From: Lateolabrax maculatus
Taxonomy: Eukaryota > Chordata > Actinopteri > Acropomatiformes > Lateolabracidae
Direction of reading: 5' to 3'
Length of the DNA stretch: 64,000 nucleotides
Assembly: GCA_031216445.1 (NCBI GenBank)
Contig: CM062206.1
Coordinates: 11,696,001 to 11,760,000 of the forward strand
Shown here: positions 36,490-47,037 of the stretch, piece by piece
Layout of the letters: every line of letters starts with the position of its first letter
How positions within the stretch are numbered: the stretch's first letter is position 1
The notes under the pieces: generated by a model
What the model was told of the DNA's origin: nothing
The model's database searches: none
The model's input: only the letters and a program-made list of their open reading frames with translations
Position numbers and translations under genes: made by a program

Positions 36490-37890
36490 ACCTCTGCATT
36501 GTGTGATTCACTGAAACATTAAAATATTTACACATTGTTTCTACTGAACAGTGTTTATTCACAAGATGAGATTTAGATTTTGAACACTGGCTACCATGAA
36601 TCCCTCTAAATGATCACTGACTCAACTGTCCCTTATGAGTACCCAATGTAAACCTCTCGGATTTGTATGGTAATACCAATACTAATCCAATTTTATTATA
36701 CAGAAACTGTTATCCCAAAACAACTGAAATGGTCAACAAATTCCAAAGTGTCTTAGTCATTCAGGCATAAGTTTAAATTTAAACATTTAAAGAGAAGGCA
36801 GTGTTACTGCATGTGTCAATGTGTGCTCACACTGTACAGAAAGGAAGGGTAATATGGGCAACACATAGAGGGTGAATCTCCAAACGTATTCACCCCTGCT
36901 TACTCACGTCCACTGCTATCCTACCAGGGAATGTAGGCTGGAAGTTAAACAATCAAATTGTTTTTCATTCCCAACAATGTTTAATTGACCCTGATGGAGA
37001 ATGCCAAACAAAAATCATGAGTTAAGACAAGCCAACCACAGTGCTTAGAGAATCTGACTGAATTTACAGTAGACTACTATATATAATCCTGGACAGGCAC
37101 TGGAAATGCACAAGTTGTTGTCACATAAATACAGAAAATTGTGGGGTAGCAATCTTTATTGTAAGAGATTGTCCTGTTTGTTCTGAAGGAGAGGAGAAAT
37201 GAGGACCCTTTCCGTATCATTTAGCACGTTCAATCAGTTTGTATGACTTTGATATTTCTGGTTCAGTTGCCTCATTTAGGAATCTTCCTAATCAAAGACT
37301 TCTCTTGCTCCGTTAAAGGAGGTAAAGAAACAAGGCAATGTAAAGGCCATTTGGCACAGTTTATTTCCTACATCAAATATACTATAAAATATCTGCTATT
37401 GGTGAAGTGGCTTCATCAAAACTGATGCAATGAAGGCTTGTATTACAAGTTATAAAATGGCACAATCTAATTGTAATTTTAGAATTTGTGCAGGTATTTG
37501 CTTGTAAGTCAACAGCTCTGACGGTTCCATCCTGTAAATAAAACACTAGACAGTACAATGCTACTACATTTACAATCAAACTTTGCTGACACAGAGTCAC
37601 ACACTGAAAAGGCAGTTGCACAAATTACAATTGATGAAACTGATAAAATTAAAAACACAGCAGCTTTCCCTTATTTGTGTTTTGAGTTCATATAGCAAGT
37701 GCAGGATGTCACAACTATTTGAACATTGTTACGGCTGTATGTGTGTTCTTTTGTCTTTGTTATTCCTTTTTTGCTTTCTCAGGCCAGGTACTCTGATCAG
37801 TTGTTAATGAGGTGCACCTGGCTCATGGGAGGAAGTGCTTAAAAGCTCCAGGCTCCTGGTTACAGACAGAGGCATCTGCTTTGGGGACTG
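36490..37890. other. Intergenic DNA between convergent rnaseh2c and zbtb3
   Basis: AT-rich. Minus-strand AATAAA hexamers near 37156 and 37364 could end the zbtb3 transcript. No coding exon recognised. Confidence 0.45.
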
Positions 37891-37894
37891 CTGG

Positions 37895-38085
37895 GCTTCT
37901 ACAGTAGTAAATGGAATTTTTTTGAGTTTTGAACTGTTGGTCAGACAGAACAATACATTTGAAGATGTCACCTTTGGCTTTGGGAAAAAATAATTTTTCA
38001 CCATGTTCTGAAAATGTATAGACCAAACAATTAATCGAGAAAATAATCAACAGATTAACTGACAAGGAAAATAAACATAAGTTGC
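37895..38085 (-). repeat. Dispersed teleost repeat, copy 1 (reverse)
   Basis: The reverse complement contains CAGTTAATCTGTTGATTATT, then TTTGGTCTATA and CATCTTCAAATGTATTGTTC. It is homologous along its length to the copy at 63080-63245 in the opposite orientation. It lies in the presumed zbtb3 3' UTR. Confidence 0.7.
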
Positions 38086-38182
38086 AGCCTTACTCGATTT
38101 ATGTTTAAAAGAAAAATTAAAATTAGCATATTAGGTCAAAGTTTAGGTATGTGTGTTTAGGTATAGTGTGTCTGTTTGTGTG

Positions 38183-40498
38183 TTAACTAAGAGGTGGTGG
38201 TGGTTGTGGTGGCAGGGAGGGCTCCATGTCTGCCTTGCTGCGTTTGGCCGGCAGTGTGTGGTCATGAGCTTTGCGAATGTGTCGGTACAGGTCGCCTGAT
38301 TGTGTGTAGCTCCGGTAGCAGTAGCGACACTCATAAGGACGTTCGCGTGTGTGCACGATGGCGTGGCGCCTTAGAGTGTATGTACACGAGAACGTCTTTC
38401 CACAGACTGCACATGTGGGGACATCCTCCACAAAGTTCCCCATAGAGTCCTGGTATTCCTGGAAGTAAGCAGGACCGTCTGAATGATGCTGAGCTGCGGA
38501 CGGAGGGATGAGGGAGGCGGCAAACGAGGGAGTGTCCTGGGAGGAAGGGCCGGCACCGGAGGAGGAAGATGAGGGAGAGAGAGGGAAGGAGTAGTCATTT
38601 GAATGGGAGGTCATTTGTAAGAGGCCTTGTGGGTGGGAGGAGAGAAACTGAGGACTGTTCAGCTCCTCTTCTTGGATTTCATCTTCAAACTCATCGTCTA
38701 CTTCCGTCACTGGTTCTCTCTCTCTGCTTTCCTCTTTCTCCTCCTCTAGCTCTTCGTCAGATATAACTATGGCCTCCACTTTGACTTTCACATGATCTCC
38801 ACCATCATTGTCCCCTGTCCTACCTCTGCACATAACAGGGTGAGGTCTTTCATTTCTAGTGGTGTGTGAAGCTCCTGTATCGCCCTCAGGTCCCATGAAG
38901 TCTAAGCTTTGGCGCTGGAGTGACACAGCGCTCTGGATTCGAATCTGGGGAAGTGCAAACTGTGATGGCGAGTCTGTTGGGTTTTTTCCTATGTGTGAGG
39001 TTGGTGCTGATGCTTGGATTAACGTGACCATCTGTTGTCCTCCGCCTGATGTACCTCTGGGGTCAGTCTCTGAAGATTTCCTAACAGAGTCATCATGGGG
39101 CAATCGGAGTATGTCCTGATGGGGGCTGGGGGAGAAGCTGGATTCCGGCTGGGAAAGAGCAACCACTGACCGACCACTAGCCTGGCTCACTGGCACCAGT
39201 GAGGGAGAAGATGAGGAGGGCTGCTGGTTACTGCTGTGGCTGGTGAAAGACAAACAGAAAGGAAGATATACTGTAAACAGCCTTTTAGTAACAAAATGGT
39301 CCGTCAGTACATGGAGAAACAACTCAAGTATATATAGAGCAGAATGCACTTCCATCTAGGAAACTAAATCTTTCATCTAAATACTGGGAATAATTTGCAG
39401 TTTCTTGTCCACTTTCTATGAAGTTTTTATGTTTATTTTATTTTATTGTACATCCACACCAAAACACATTCCTTGAACTCATGTACTTGTTGAATGAAGT
39501 TTCTGATTGTGATTGTAGTGTCCTTTTGACTTCTCATCTGCTTTGAGCCCAAAACAAGCTATTCAAGGTAAAAAAAAATACTGATCACAGCAGTCTAAAA
39601 AAGTAAACTGTCGTTCTTGTTCCTATTTTTATTTTTTTAAGTTAAAATGTACAACAGACCCGTACCTGTATGTCTCAGTGGTGCTGCAAGGGCTGCAGAG
39701 TGCCGACCCCTCTCCCTGACCTCCAGTCCTCAACCTGGCGTGACCTAATGAGGCACCAGAAGACGGGCCTATGATGAGGCCATGCACCAGCTCTCCGCCT
39801 GTGGGCAGAGGAGGGGCATCCATGCCTGGCTGCGTGGTATCAGCGAGGTCAGGGCTCAGAGGAGTCTGAACTCGAACCTTTGATGATGGCCCACCAGTCC
39901 TCTGCTCCGACTTCACAGACTCCAAATGACTCCTCTCTGCCGTTATGGACACTGATGACAGTGGCGCTGCCTTGGTGACAGGATGCAAGTGATCTCCTGC
40001 CATGGCCACCGTAGGCTCAGATCCACCGTCACCCCTGCCCTCCCTACTTGTCTCTATTGCCTTCCTAATACCAGCACTCTCTTCAGAGCGAGTGCTGTCT
40101 GCCTCAGCGAGAGGCCCTCGTCTCTGCAGTCGTCTCTTGCATACTCTCACCACCTCGTTCATGTGCAGAAAGCTTGCAGCCGCCAATATGTCCTCCACTG
40201 GTGGAGACTCGTGCAGCTGCAGCACGCCTTCATAGACAAAGTCCAAGAGCAAGCCAAATGCAGCGGCCGTGACAATGTCGCTGTCGAGTGTGACAGAGCT
40301 GCTGGTGCCATTTCCACCGCTGACCCCTGGAGAGTCTGAGTAGAACATGTGGAAGAAAGGCGAGCAGGAGGCCAAAACAGCCCTGTGAGCCAGGAAACGA
40401 GATGAGCCCACCAGGACGGTGCAGTCACAGAGGAAGCCCCGCTGGCGCTGGGAACGCAGAGCTGACAGCAGCTGCTGGGAATGCTGAGGGAACTCCAT
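38183..40498 (-). CDS. zbtb3: Zinc finger and BTB domain-containing protein 3
   Basis: A probable sequence-specific nuclear transcription regulator. Two coding exons, 39666-40498 and 38183-39239, make 629 residues (human about 574). The start MEFPQHSQQLLSALRSQRQ opens the BTB/POZ domain (about 1-125: GFLCDCTVLVGSSRFLAHRA, FGLLLDFVYEG, VEDILAAASFLHMNEVVRVC). A long disordered linker follows, including the conserved VKVEAIVISDEE patch. Two C2H2 fingers are near the C-terminus (CAVCGKTFSCTYTLRRHAIVH and CRYCYRSYTQSGDLYRHIRKAH). The ATG follows GTG right after a GCTCAG acceptor, so the first exon is noncoding. The finger pair and BTB match ZBTB3 rather than the related ZBTB18/42. Confidence 0.95.
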
Positions 40499-41036
40499 CA
40501 CCTGAGCAACCGAGGAGATACAAATGAGAGAAAGCTGAGACAAAGAGACAATGCTGGTGTCACTGAAATAAATCACTATAGACAGCTCTCTAGTCAGCTA
40601 CATTATTTATTTTGAAATGTGTTTTTTTGGAAAGTTCTCTTATGATGTCTTTGGAAAATTTAACCTTCAGTCTCCCTATTCATGAAGGATGAACTCCAAA
40701 TTATAAAAAAAGATGTTTTCCCACTTACCACTAAAGGAATATAACCATGTACATACTTTTGGTTAGAAGAAAGAAGAAAAGGCCCCACTGAATGACTGAA
40801 ATGCTAAAATGAGGTGTGTGGATTCTGCTTATCACATCTTCGTGAGGGCACCTTAAGGGGCACTTTATCATGTTTTATCTACCATAGGGGCATTCAAGAG
40901 GGCACCTTTGCAGCATTTGTTTTAGATGTTTCTGTTTTGGGTGTATTAGGCCTTCAGCTAAATAAATGGCTAATGGTTTATATAAAATAGGAAAAACATC
41001 AACATGTAACAACTAAAAACAAAAATATTTTAGGAC

Positions 41037-41190
41037 ACAGACGGACCCAGCGTCTTCTTTCTCAGTTTCCCCCGGTGTTGGCAGCAAGAAGACGGTTAGT
41101 TCACCTCCAGAACCTCATGCTTAACCGCTGCAGGCTGATTGGAGGGACCATCAATAAAATACTGTTTAATTGACATGAAAACGTCTATTT
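41037..41190 (+). repeat. Inverted copy of the zbtb3 first-exon region (arm A)
   Basis: Sequence from ACGGACCCAGCG through CCCCCGGTGTTGGCAGCA and TTCACCTCCAGA to GGAGGGACCATCAATAAA is an inverted, roughly 85 % similar copy of 42210-42362. It sits within zbtb3 intron 1. Confidence 0.85.
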
Positions 41191-41545
41191 GTTAAAAATA
41201 TTTTTATGGAAAATTATTTTTTTCTCCCAATAGCTTCCATGTAATGTGAAAACAGAGAAACAGAGCGCATGTAAAAGGAGTTTGTTGTTTAAACTTTTAA
41301 GATGTTTTTGCTTAAATTATTATTAGGGTTATTATTAGTTATTTTTAAAATTGAAATTAGATCTCTTTTGGGATACGTTTATATTTAGGGAGATATGTCA
41401 ATGAGAGAGGCTTGGGGAGACAGCAAAAAAAAGATGGACAGGACAATGTCAAAGTTAAGAAAAAACTGACAAGGAGCAATGCTGTGCAAAGTCAAGGAAG
41501 TATGAACAAACAGGAGAGCAGAGTGACAAGAATATACAAGATACA

Positions 41546-41780
41546 GACAAGAATGATGAAGGGAAAGAGCTTTCCAATGTGACCAGTTAACAGACATGTA
41601 ATACACAGCCACAGTCTGAAACAGTGAGTGTAGAAAAGGACAAAGAAGGTCCTGACAACACCAAAAAAAACAGACAAAGAAAAGGGACAGAAAAAAGGGC
41701 ACAGAGCCTGATGGAAAGAATGAAGACAAGAATGATTAATGAAAAGAGCATTCCCATGTGACCAGTGAACAGATACCTAT
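41546..41780 (+). repeat. Imperfect direct repeat, 55 bp, 179 bp apart
   Basis: 41546-41600 and 41725-41780 share GACAAGAATGAT, AAAGAGC, ATGTGACCAGT and AACAGA in the same order. They lie between the two arms of the inverted repeat in zbtb3 intron 1. Confidence 0.7.
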
Positions 41781-42209
41781 GCAAGGCTGTCTACAGTTTC
41801 TCAAAGAAAAGCAGACCAAAATCAAGGGACAATATAAAATATGTTTTAAAGTCATGCGCTTTGGTGAAGTTACACGCCATAAAAATCAAACACCATTTAG
41901 ACCAGCAAAATACCTGTAAAGAGGAAAGATTGCTTTAAACTGCACATGTGAAGTACACCTGCGGCTATAGTAGAGGTGAGACCTATTTGTCCAGTTCAGA
42001 GATACATTTTAGTATTTAGAGTCACTGCCTCACATCACATGGAAGCTACTGATAAAAATTCTTGAATTTTCCACAAAATATTTATCCAATATGAAGAGGT
42101 GTGTCCAGTATAGTAATCATTTTATAAATGACACGTTAGAATTGTGCTACATGAAATCAATTTAGTACACTTTCTTAATCGTAATTTCACTAATATTGTC
42201 AAGGCACCA

Positions 42210-42362
42210 TGAAAGAAACACTGTTTACGTGTCAATAAAAACAGTAATTTATTGATGGTCCCTCCAGCGGGTAAGAGCGAGGATCTGGAGGTGAACTCAC
42301 CGTCCTCCTGCTGCCAACACCGGGGGGGAACCGAGTGAGGAGACGCCGCTGGGTCCGGGGTG
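42210..42362 (-). repeat. Inverted repeat arm B (zbtb3 first exon and donor)
   Basis: Partner of 41037-41190. On the minus strand it holds the end of zbtb3 exon 1, GGAGGACG|GTGAGT, and about 90 bases of intron. Confidence 0.85.
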
Positions 42363-42385
42363 AATGTCTGTCGACTATCCACCAT
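42301..42385 (-). other. Candidate zbtb3 noncoding first exon
   Basis: CpG-rich, ending at GAGGACG|GTGAGT. It contains an upstream ATG at 42385 (MVDSRQTFTPDPAASPHS) that stays open across the splice but is out of frame with zbtb3 MEFPQ, so it may act as an inhibitory upstream ORF. The transcription start is not located. Confidence 0.5.
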
Positions 42386-43161
42386 GAAACCAACTCAAAC
42401 GCGGGTTATTTGTTTTAAAAGCAGGCCGCTCACAGAAAGTGACTTTGCAAACACTTTGTTGACAGCTGAGTCTTCAGACTGCCGCTGTCCGTCAACGCGC
42501 CTAACGTTACGTTTCCATGGTGACCTGCCCGACTTGCTCAGCTCTCCGGCAGCTTCGTCCAGGAGCTGAATCTCGATTTTGCGACGCTGAGCGCAAAGAA
42601 GCCGGCCAAGGGCGTGCAGGCGACGAGGCAGGCGTGGAAAACGGCGCGACATGCACGAACCACAGAAGACGCGAGGTTTTCTGGCAAGAAAAACACGCAG
42701 CTCCGGCTCAACTGCGCTATCATTAGTTAGCCAAGTTAGCTCAGCCTCTGTGTAATTCCCGCACCGGAAGTGCCAGTAACCGCAGTTTTTTGTTCGGATA
42801 CGTCGGCGTGAGTCGTGCGTTAACCTGAAACAGCCAGCACCACTTCTGCCTTGATATACCCCATGTTGTTCCGTGGATATGGTGAATATTTTCTCACCTG
42901 CAGCTGCTGTCTGAGGGATGTTTTTCTTCCAGTCTAAAAAAAAAAAAAAAAAATGCAGCTTTTCCTCTGTGGTGCCCGGGCGCCGCAGCACCGCCCGCTG
43001 CACCGCCACCTACAGGCGAAGAACGACGGCAGCACCCAGGAACTGAGGCGGAACCTGCTGGTTTGTTGACAGCAGTTTGTGCACCGCGAGTGAAGCGTTT
43101 CAGTGAGTTAAAGCTAGCGCAGTTTATGGCAACGTTGCCGACAGCTTCAGCCTGCATTTAA
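42386..43161. promoter_or_regulatory. Bidirectional zbtb3/trpt1 promoter (CpG-rich)
   Basis: CpG-rich DNA of under 800 bases separating divergent zbtb3 (-) and trpt1 (+). It includes an A17 run near 42938. Open frames on both strands here are explained by GC content. Confidence 0.6.
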
Positions 43162-45741
43162 ATGGACAGTGGCAGGGGAAGGAGAGGGAGAAGAGGAGGG
43201 AGTGGAGGGAGAGGAAATCGTGGTGGGGAGGTGAGAGACTGTAGCTCTATAAAGTGGGATATTGCCCCATCTCTATAATAGCTCAGAGACTGATTTCGGA
43301 CTCATGACACCCCTGTATTGACTATCAAGCCAAACAGTATGACAGGTTTGGTATGGTCGAGGTCCTATATTTAAACCAGAGCTATAATTAGAGCTGTGTG
43401 TGTGTGTTCATTATGAGTGATGCCTTCTCCCCTTACCAGGACAGAGATGTCCGCCTGTCTAAATCAATGTCTTATGCTCTTCGCCATGGAGCCAACCAGA
43501 TGGGTCTTCAAATGGGTACAGGTGAGCGGCTCAAAATCTGGTCCAAGTAACACAAGCGTCCCTTCACTGATTCTCACAGTCTCTTGACACAACTTTGATA
43601 ACAAGCATGGACCTTTTCCTTTTTCCAGTTTTAATAAAAAGCATTTCAGTGGATCTTTTTGTTTTCTGAACCATGAAACAACCCCAAAACTCATTTGTTT
43701 TGGGGTTGTTTCATGGTTCAGACAGACATAACAGAAGTAAATGCAATACATAGGCTACCTTAAAACAGGACAGCTTTATACTATATTAAAGTTATATTTA
43801 AGGTTGCTTGATTTTGATAAGTTTACTCAATCAACAGGTGTTTCACAAATGCTTTACATTTGATCAAATCTTTGTTTTACTGCCAAGGTATTTGTTTGGG
43901 TCTGTGACTCACACACACAATAACTTTTTTAAATCTTTGTAGTGAACTCTTGATTAAAGTGTTTGGATTAAGAGCAATAATAAAAGTACCTAACAAAACC
44001 AAGGTGATTATAAGCTTACCTTTTCGGGCTCCAACAAAACTTATATTGACCATGTGACATAATTGTCGCTGTAAATTAGCATTGTTACTATTAGTTAGAG
44101 GTCTAGAAGTGGCAGAGGCTTTCTTTCTGCATCATGCTTAACACCGAGATCTGGATTCTCAGTTTCACAAAATGCTGACCATACTCATAACAACTCTGAT
44201 CCTCATAGATGGCTTCCTGTTTTTGGACGAACTCCTGGCTCACCCGCAGTTTCGCTCATACTCACTTGAAGACGTCGAAAGAGTCGTGGCTACAAATGAC
44301 AAGCAGCGCTTTAAGCTTTGTCCCCACCCAGAGGACGGCCGCCTGCAGATTCGAGCCAGTCAGGGCCATTCAGTACAGGTAAATCTCAGATGAGGTACCT
44401 ATATTCCTGAAAAGAGACATGTGGAAACCTGCAAATATCACTGAGAAGGGGATATTTGGGGTATTCTGGGTAGATACTGTATTCAGTTTATATTCAATTT
44501 ACACCAAAACTGCTTTTAAACAGAAACATTTTTATTTCTTGCAGACCAGCTAACATAAATATAGTGTGTGATCTAGATAAAGTCACATCTCACTTTTGCA
44601 CGTCTTTGTCTGTGCAGCCACACATAGGGATCTAAAACCAAATGACAACACAGAGAATGCAGACCGTGTGATTGTCAGATGCCTAATCTGAAGAAAATTA
44701 ACTCTGGGAGTTCCCACAACAGCTTAAAACAAACTCCATGTTGTTACACCGAGTGCATACAAATGTTAGAAAACACCTTCACAGCTTCAAAATATCAATT
44801 TAAATTCTAATTTCAAATTTTCAGATGTTAGTCCCCTGTCAATCAGTTTAAAAGGAAAATATAATTTGAATCCTCTGAAAAAAAATGTAATCAGTGTGAG
44901 GTGAAGGTACAAAAAGACATTGGGGAATAGCATCAACAATGCATCTTTAACTGTGATTACGTTTATTTATGTTATTTCCTTCCTCTTGAATCAATGACAG
45001 ATGCATTTATTTTAATCCTGCCCTCAGTTTTCTCTACGTTGTATGTCTGTGGTCAGGTAATGGATTTGGAGTTGAAACCGGTCCTGGCTGGTTCTCCAGA
45101 CTGCCCTGCTGAGGCCGTTCATGGCTCCTACATCCGCAACTGGAACTCCATCCAACAGCAGGGCCTGAGCCGCATGAAGAGGACACACATCCACCTGGCA
45201 TCAGGCCTGCCAGGGGAGGGTGGTGTTATTAGTGGTAAGCTGTGTTTGTGTGTGTCTGACAGAGAGAAGTCCGTAGAATATTTAGACACATATGTTCTAC
45301 GCTGTCATCCATTTTCCCACCAGGCATGAGGAAAGACTGTGATCTTGCCGTGTATATTGATGTCCCCAGAGCTCTCGCTGGTAAGCTTAGCCACTAACGG
45401 CCGTTACCAAATATGCTCAATTCAGTCTATATGTTGAGGCAAGAATCTCTCTATGGAACAGAGATTCACGTGTTTTATGTGTGTATCTGACTGTACAGAC
45501 GGTATTGAGTTCTTCTGGTCAGAAAACCGTGTGTTGCTGACTGCAGGTGACACAGAGGGAAAACTTCTCCCTAAATACTTCATCCGAGCCTTAAGACTGA
45601 GACCAAGTAAGAAAAACAATCACATGGATTATTTCAATTTAGATTCTTTTCATTTAAAATTTGGATTGAGGTCCAACATTTTCTTGTTCACTGAAGTCAC
45701 TGTTGTCCTGTGTTTCAGGGAGCATCCTGCCGCTGCAGTAG
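43162..45741 (+). CDS. trpt1: tRNA 2'-phosphotransferase 1
   Basis: TRPT1/Tpt1 removes the splice-junction 2'-phosphate from tRNA by transfer to NAD+, forming ADP-ribose 1'',2''-cyclic phosphate. Coding exons: 43162-43230, 43440-43521, 44209-44378, 45057-45234, 45324-45380, 45499-45606 and 45719-45741; 228 residues (human 253). Exon 1 is Arg/Gly-rich. Then the KptA core: VRLSKSMSYALRHGANQMGL (human LSKALSYALRHGA), DGFLFLDELLAH, TNDKQRF, IRASQGHSV, HGSYIRNW, THIHLASGLPGEGGVISGM and the YIDVPRALADGIEFFWSENRV end. Catalytic residues of the family (R and H of the RHG and QGHS motifs, R in SGMR) are present. Confidence 0.96.
43665..43722. repeat. Perfect 26-bp hairpin in trpt1 intron 2
   Basis: Arms 43665-43690 and 43697-43722 are exact reverse complements, with the 6-base loop TCATTT. 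The arm contains AACCATGAAACAACCCC. Confidence 0.95.
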
Positions 45742-46420
45742 CAGAAGTCATCTGTTCTGTCATTGATCAGAGCAGAACTCACCTGACTGTGCTAGCATCC
45801 CATGGTTGGTAGATGCTTATTCTAGTTCCCTTGGTAACACTTGTTGTTTGGCAGGAGCATCCTAGTGGGGTGATATCTGTCAGTAATAGGAGAATCCATT
45901 CACAAGATCATCCTAAATGGGACTAAATTGACAAACTTTTCATTTTTGTGTCATTATTGAAAAGATTGGGATGGCTTGTGGGAAGCATACTTTATTTTTA
46001 TATGAAAATTGAACCATCTTATACTGGCAAATGTCATTTTTTATTTATGAGTAAAGAGGCTTTGTTATCTCTATTGCATTGTTAGAGCTAAATGAACCCA
46101 CTGACTACCAAGATAATTTCACCAAGCAGTTGTAAAACATAAAACCCTGGTTACAAACAGACACACTGACTGCTGGCAACAACCAGCCACGTGTGTGTGG
46201 TTAGCCATGCGACTAAGTATAGGAAAGCAGAGGATGCAGACATTGTGGTTTTAGTTAACGGATTGCTTTAACAGTTTCTTGTAAGATATGGACAAACACA
46301 CACAGCATGTGAGGTGAGATAAATAGTTAGAAGCTTCCTGTGAGATATAACAGAAATAGCCACCATATGTCACAACCATAAGGAGTGAAGACAACAAGAT
46401 TATGAAAGTGAATTGTTGTA

Positions 46421-46434
46421 TTTATTTTAATAAA
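46421..46434. terminator. Palindromic polyadenylation signal shared by trpt1 and fermt3
   Basis: TTTATTTTAATAAA gives AATAAA on both strands. It lies about 690 bases after the trpt1 stop and about 610 bases beyond the fermt3 stop, between the two convergent genes. Confidence 0.55.
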
Positions 46435-46802
46435 AGCTTATTAAGGAAAACATTTCATATTGGCTTGAATTATTCTACTCATTGTTGTTGATTCTTGGCT
46501 GTGATAATGTGGCTGCTGTAATGTGCCATAAATTTCAAACTAAAGTGTAAGTAACAATATAAATGCAGCTCTGGACAAAGCAAGGCTTTCTATCCTGAGC
46601 GACAGGAAGATACTGTGAGGTTAAAAAAGAAAAGTTGATTTTACATTTCCATTAGTTTCATTGTCAAGCCTGCCAGACCAGATGTCCAGCAGTTTGGCCC
46701 AGCAGAGGTCCATCCTGAAGTACAGGGAAAGTCAGTAGTAGGACCACAGGAGTCTTTAACTGTCTTAACATGTTAAGTCATCCATCCACCGATGTAGCTT
46801 TT

Positions 46803-46807
<5 letters not shown>

Positions 46808-46845
<38 letters not shown>
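46808..46845 (+). repeat. GT microsatellite
   Basis: About 18 GT dinucleotides between trpt1 and fermt3. Shorter GT/CA arrays occur at about 28628-28654, 35411-35434 and 57420-57451. Confidence 0.95.
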
Positions 46846-46846
<1 letters not shown>

Positions 46847-47037
46847 CTGACAAGGAGGGTTGTAAAACATTTAAAGTACAGATGAACAAAGTATCTTATT
46901 TTGACCATTTGTTGTGCTGTCGTGATGTTTTTCGTGGTTGCCTGAATGGAACGTAAAATCCAATTCCCCTTGGTTTTCCACTGCTTAGAAAAACGGGAGA
47001 TCTGATGTGGTTTATGAGGGATTTCTGTGTTTTAGTC

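Noticed and set aside
42122..42385. ATG-initiated frame as the true zbtb3 N-terminus
   Set aside because: After splicing to the BTB exon it is out of frame with MEFPQ, so it cannot extend ZBTB3. At most it is an upstream ORF.
42395..43009. 204-codon minus-strand frame in the zbtb3/trpt1 promoter
   Set aside because: It crosses a poly-A run (poly-Phe) and CpG-rich promoter DNA, with no recognisable domain. Best explained by composition.
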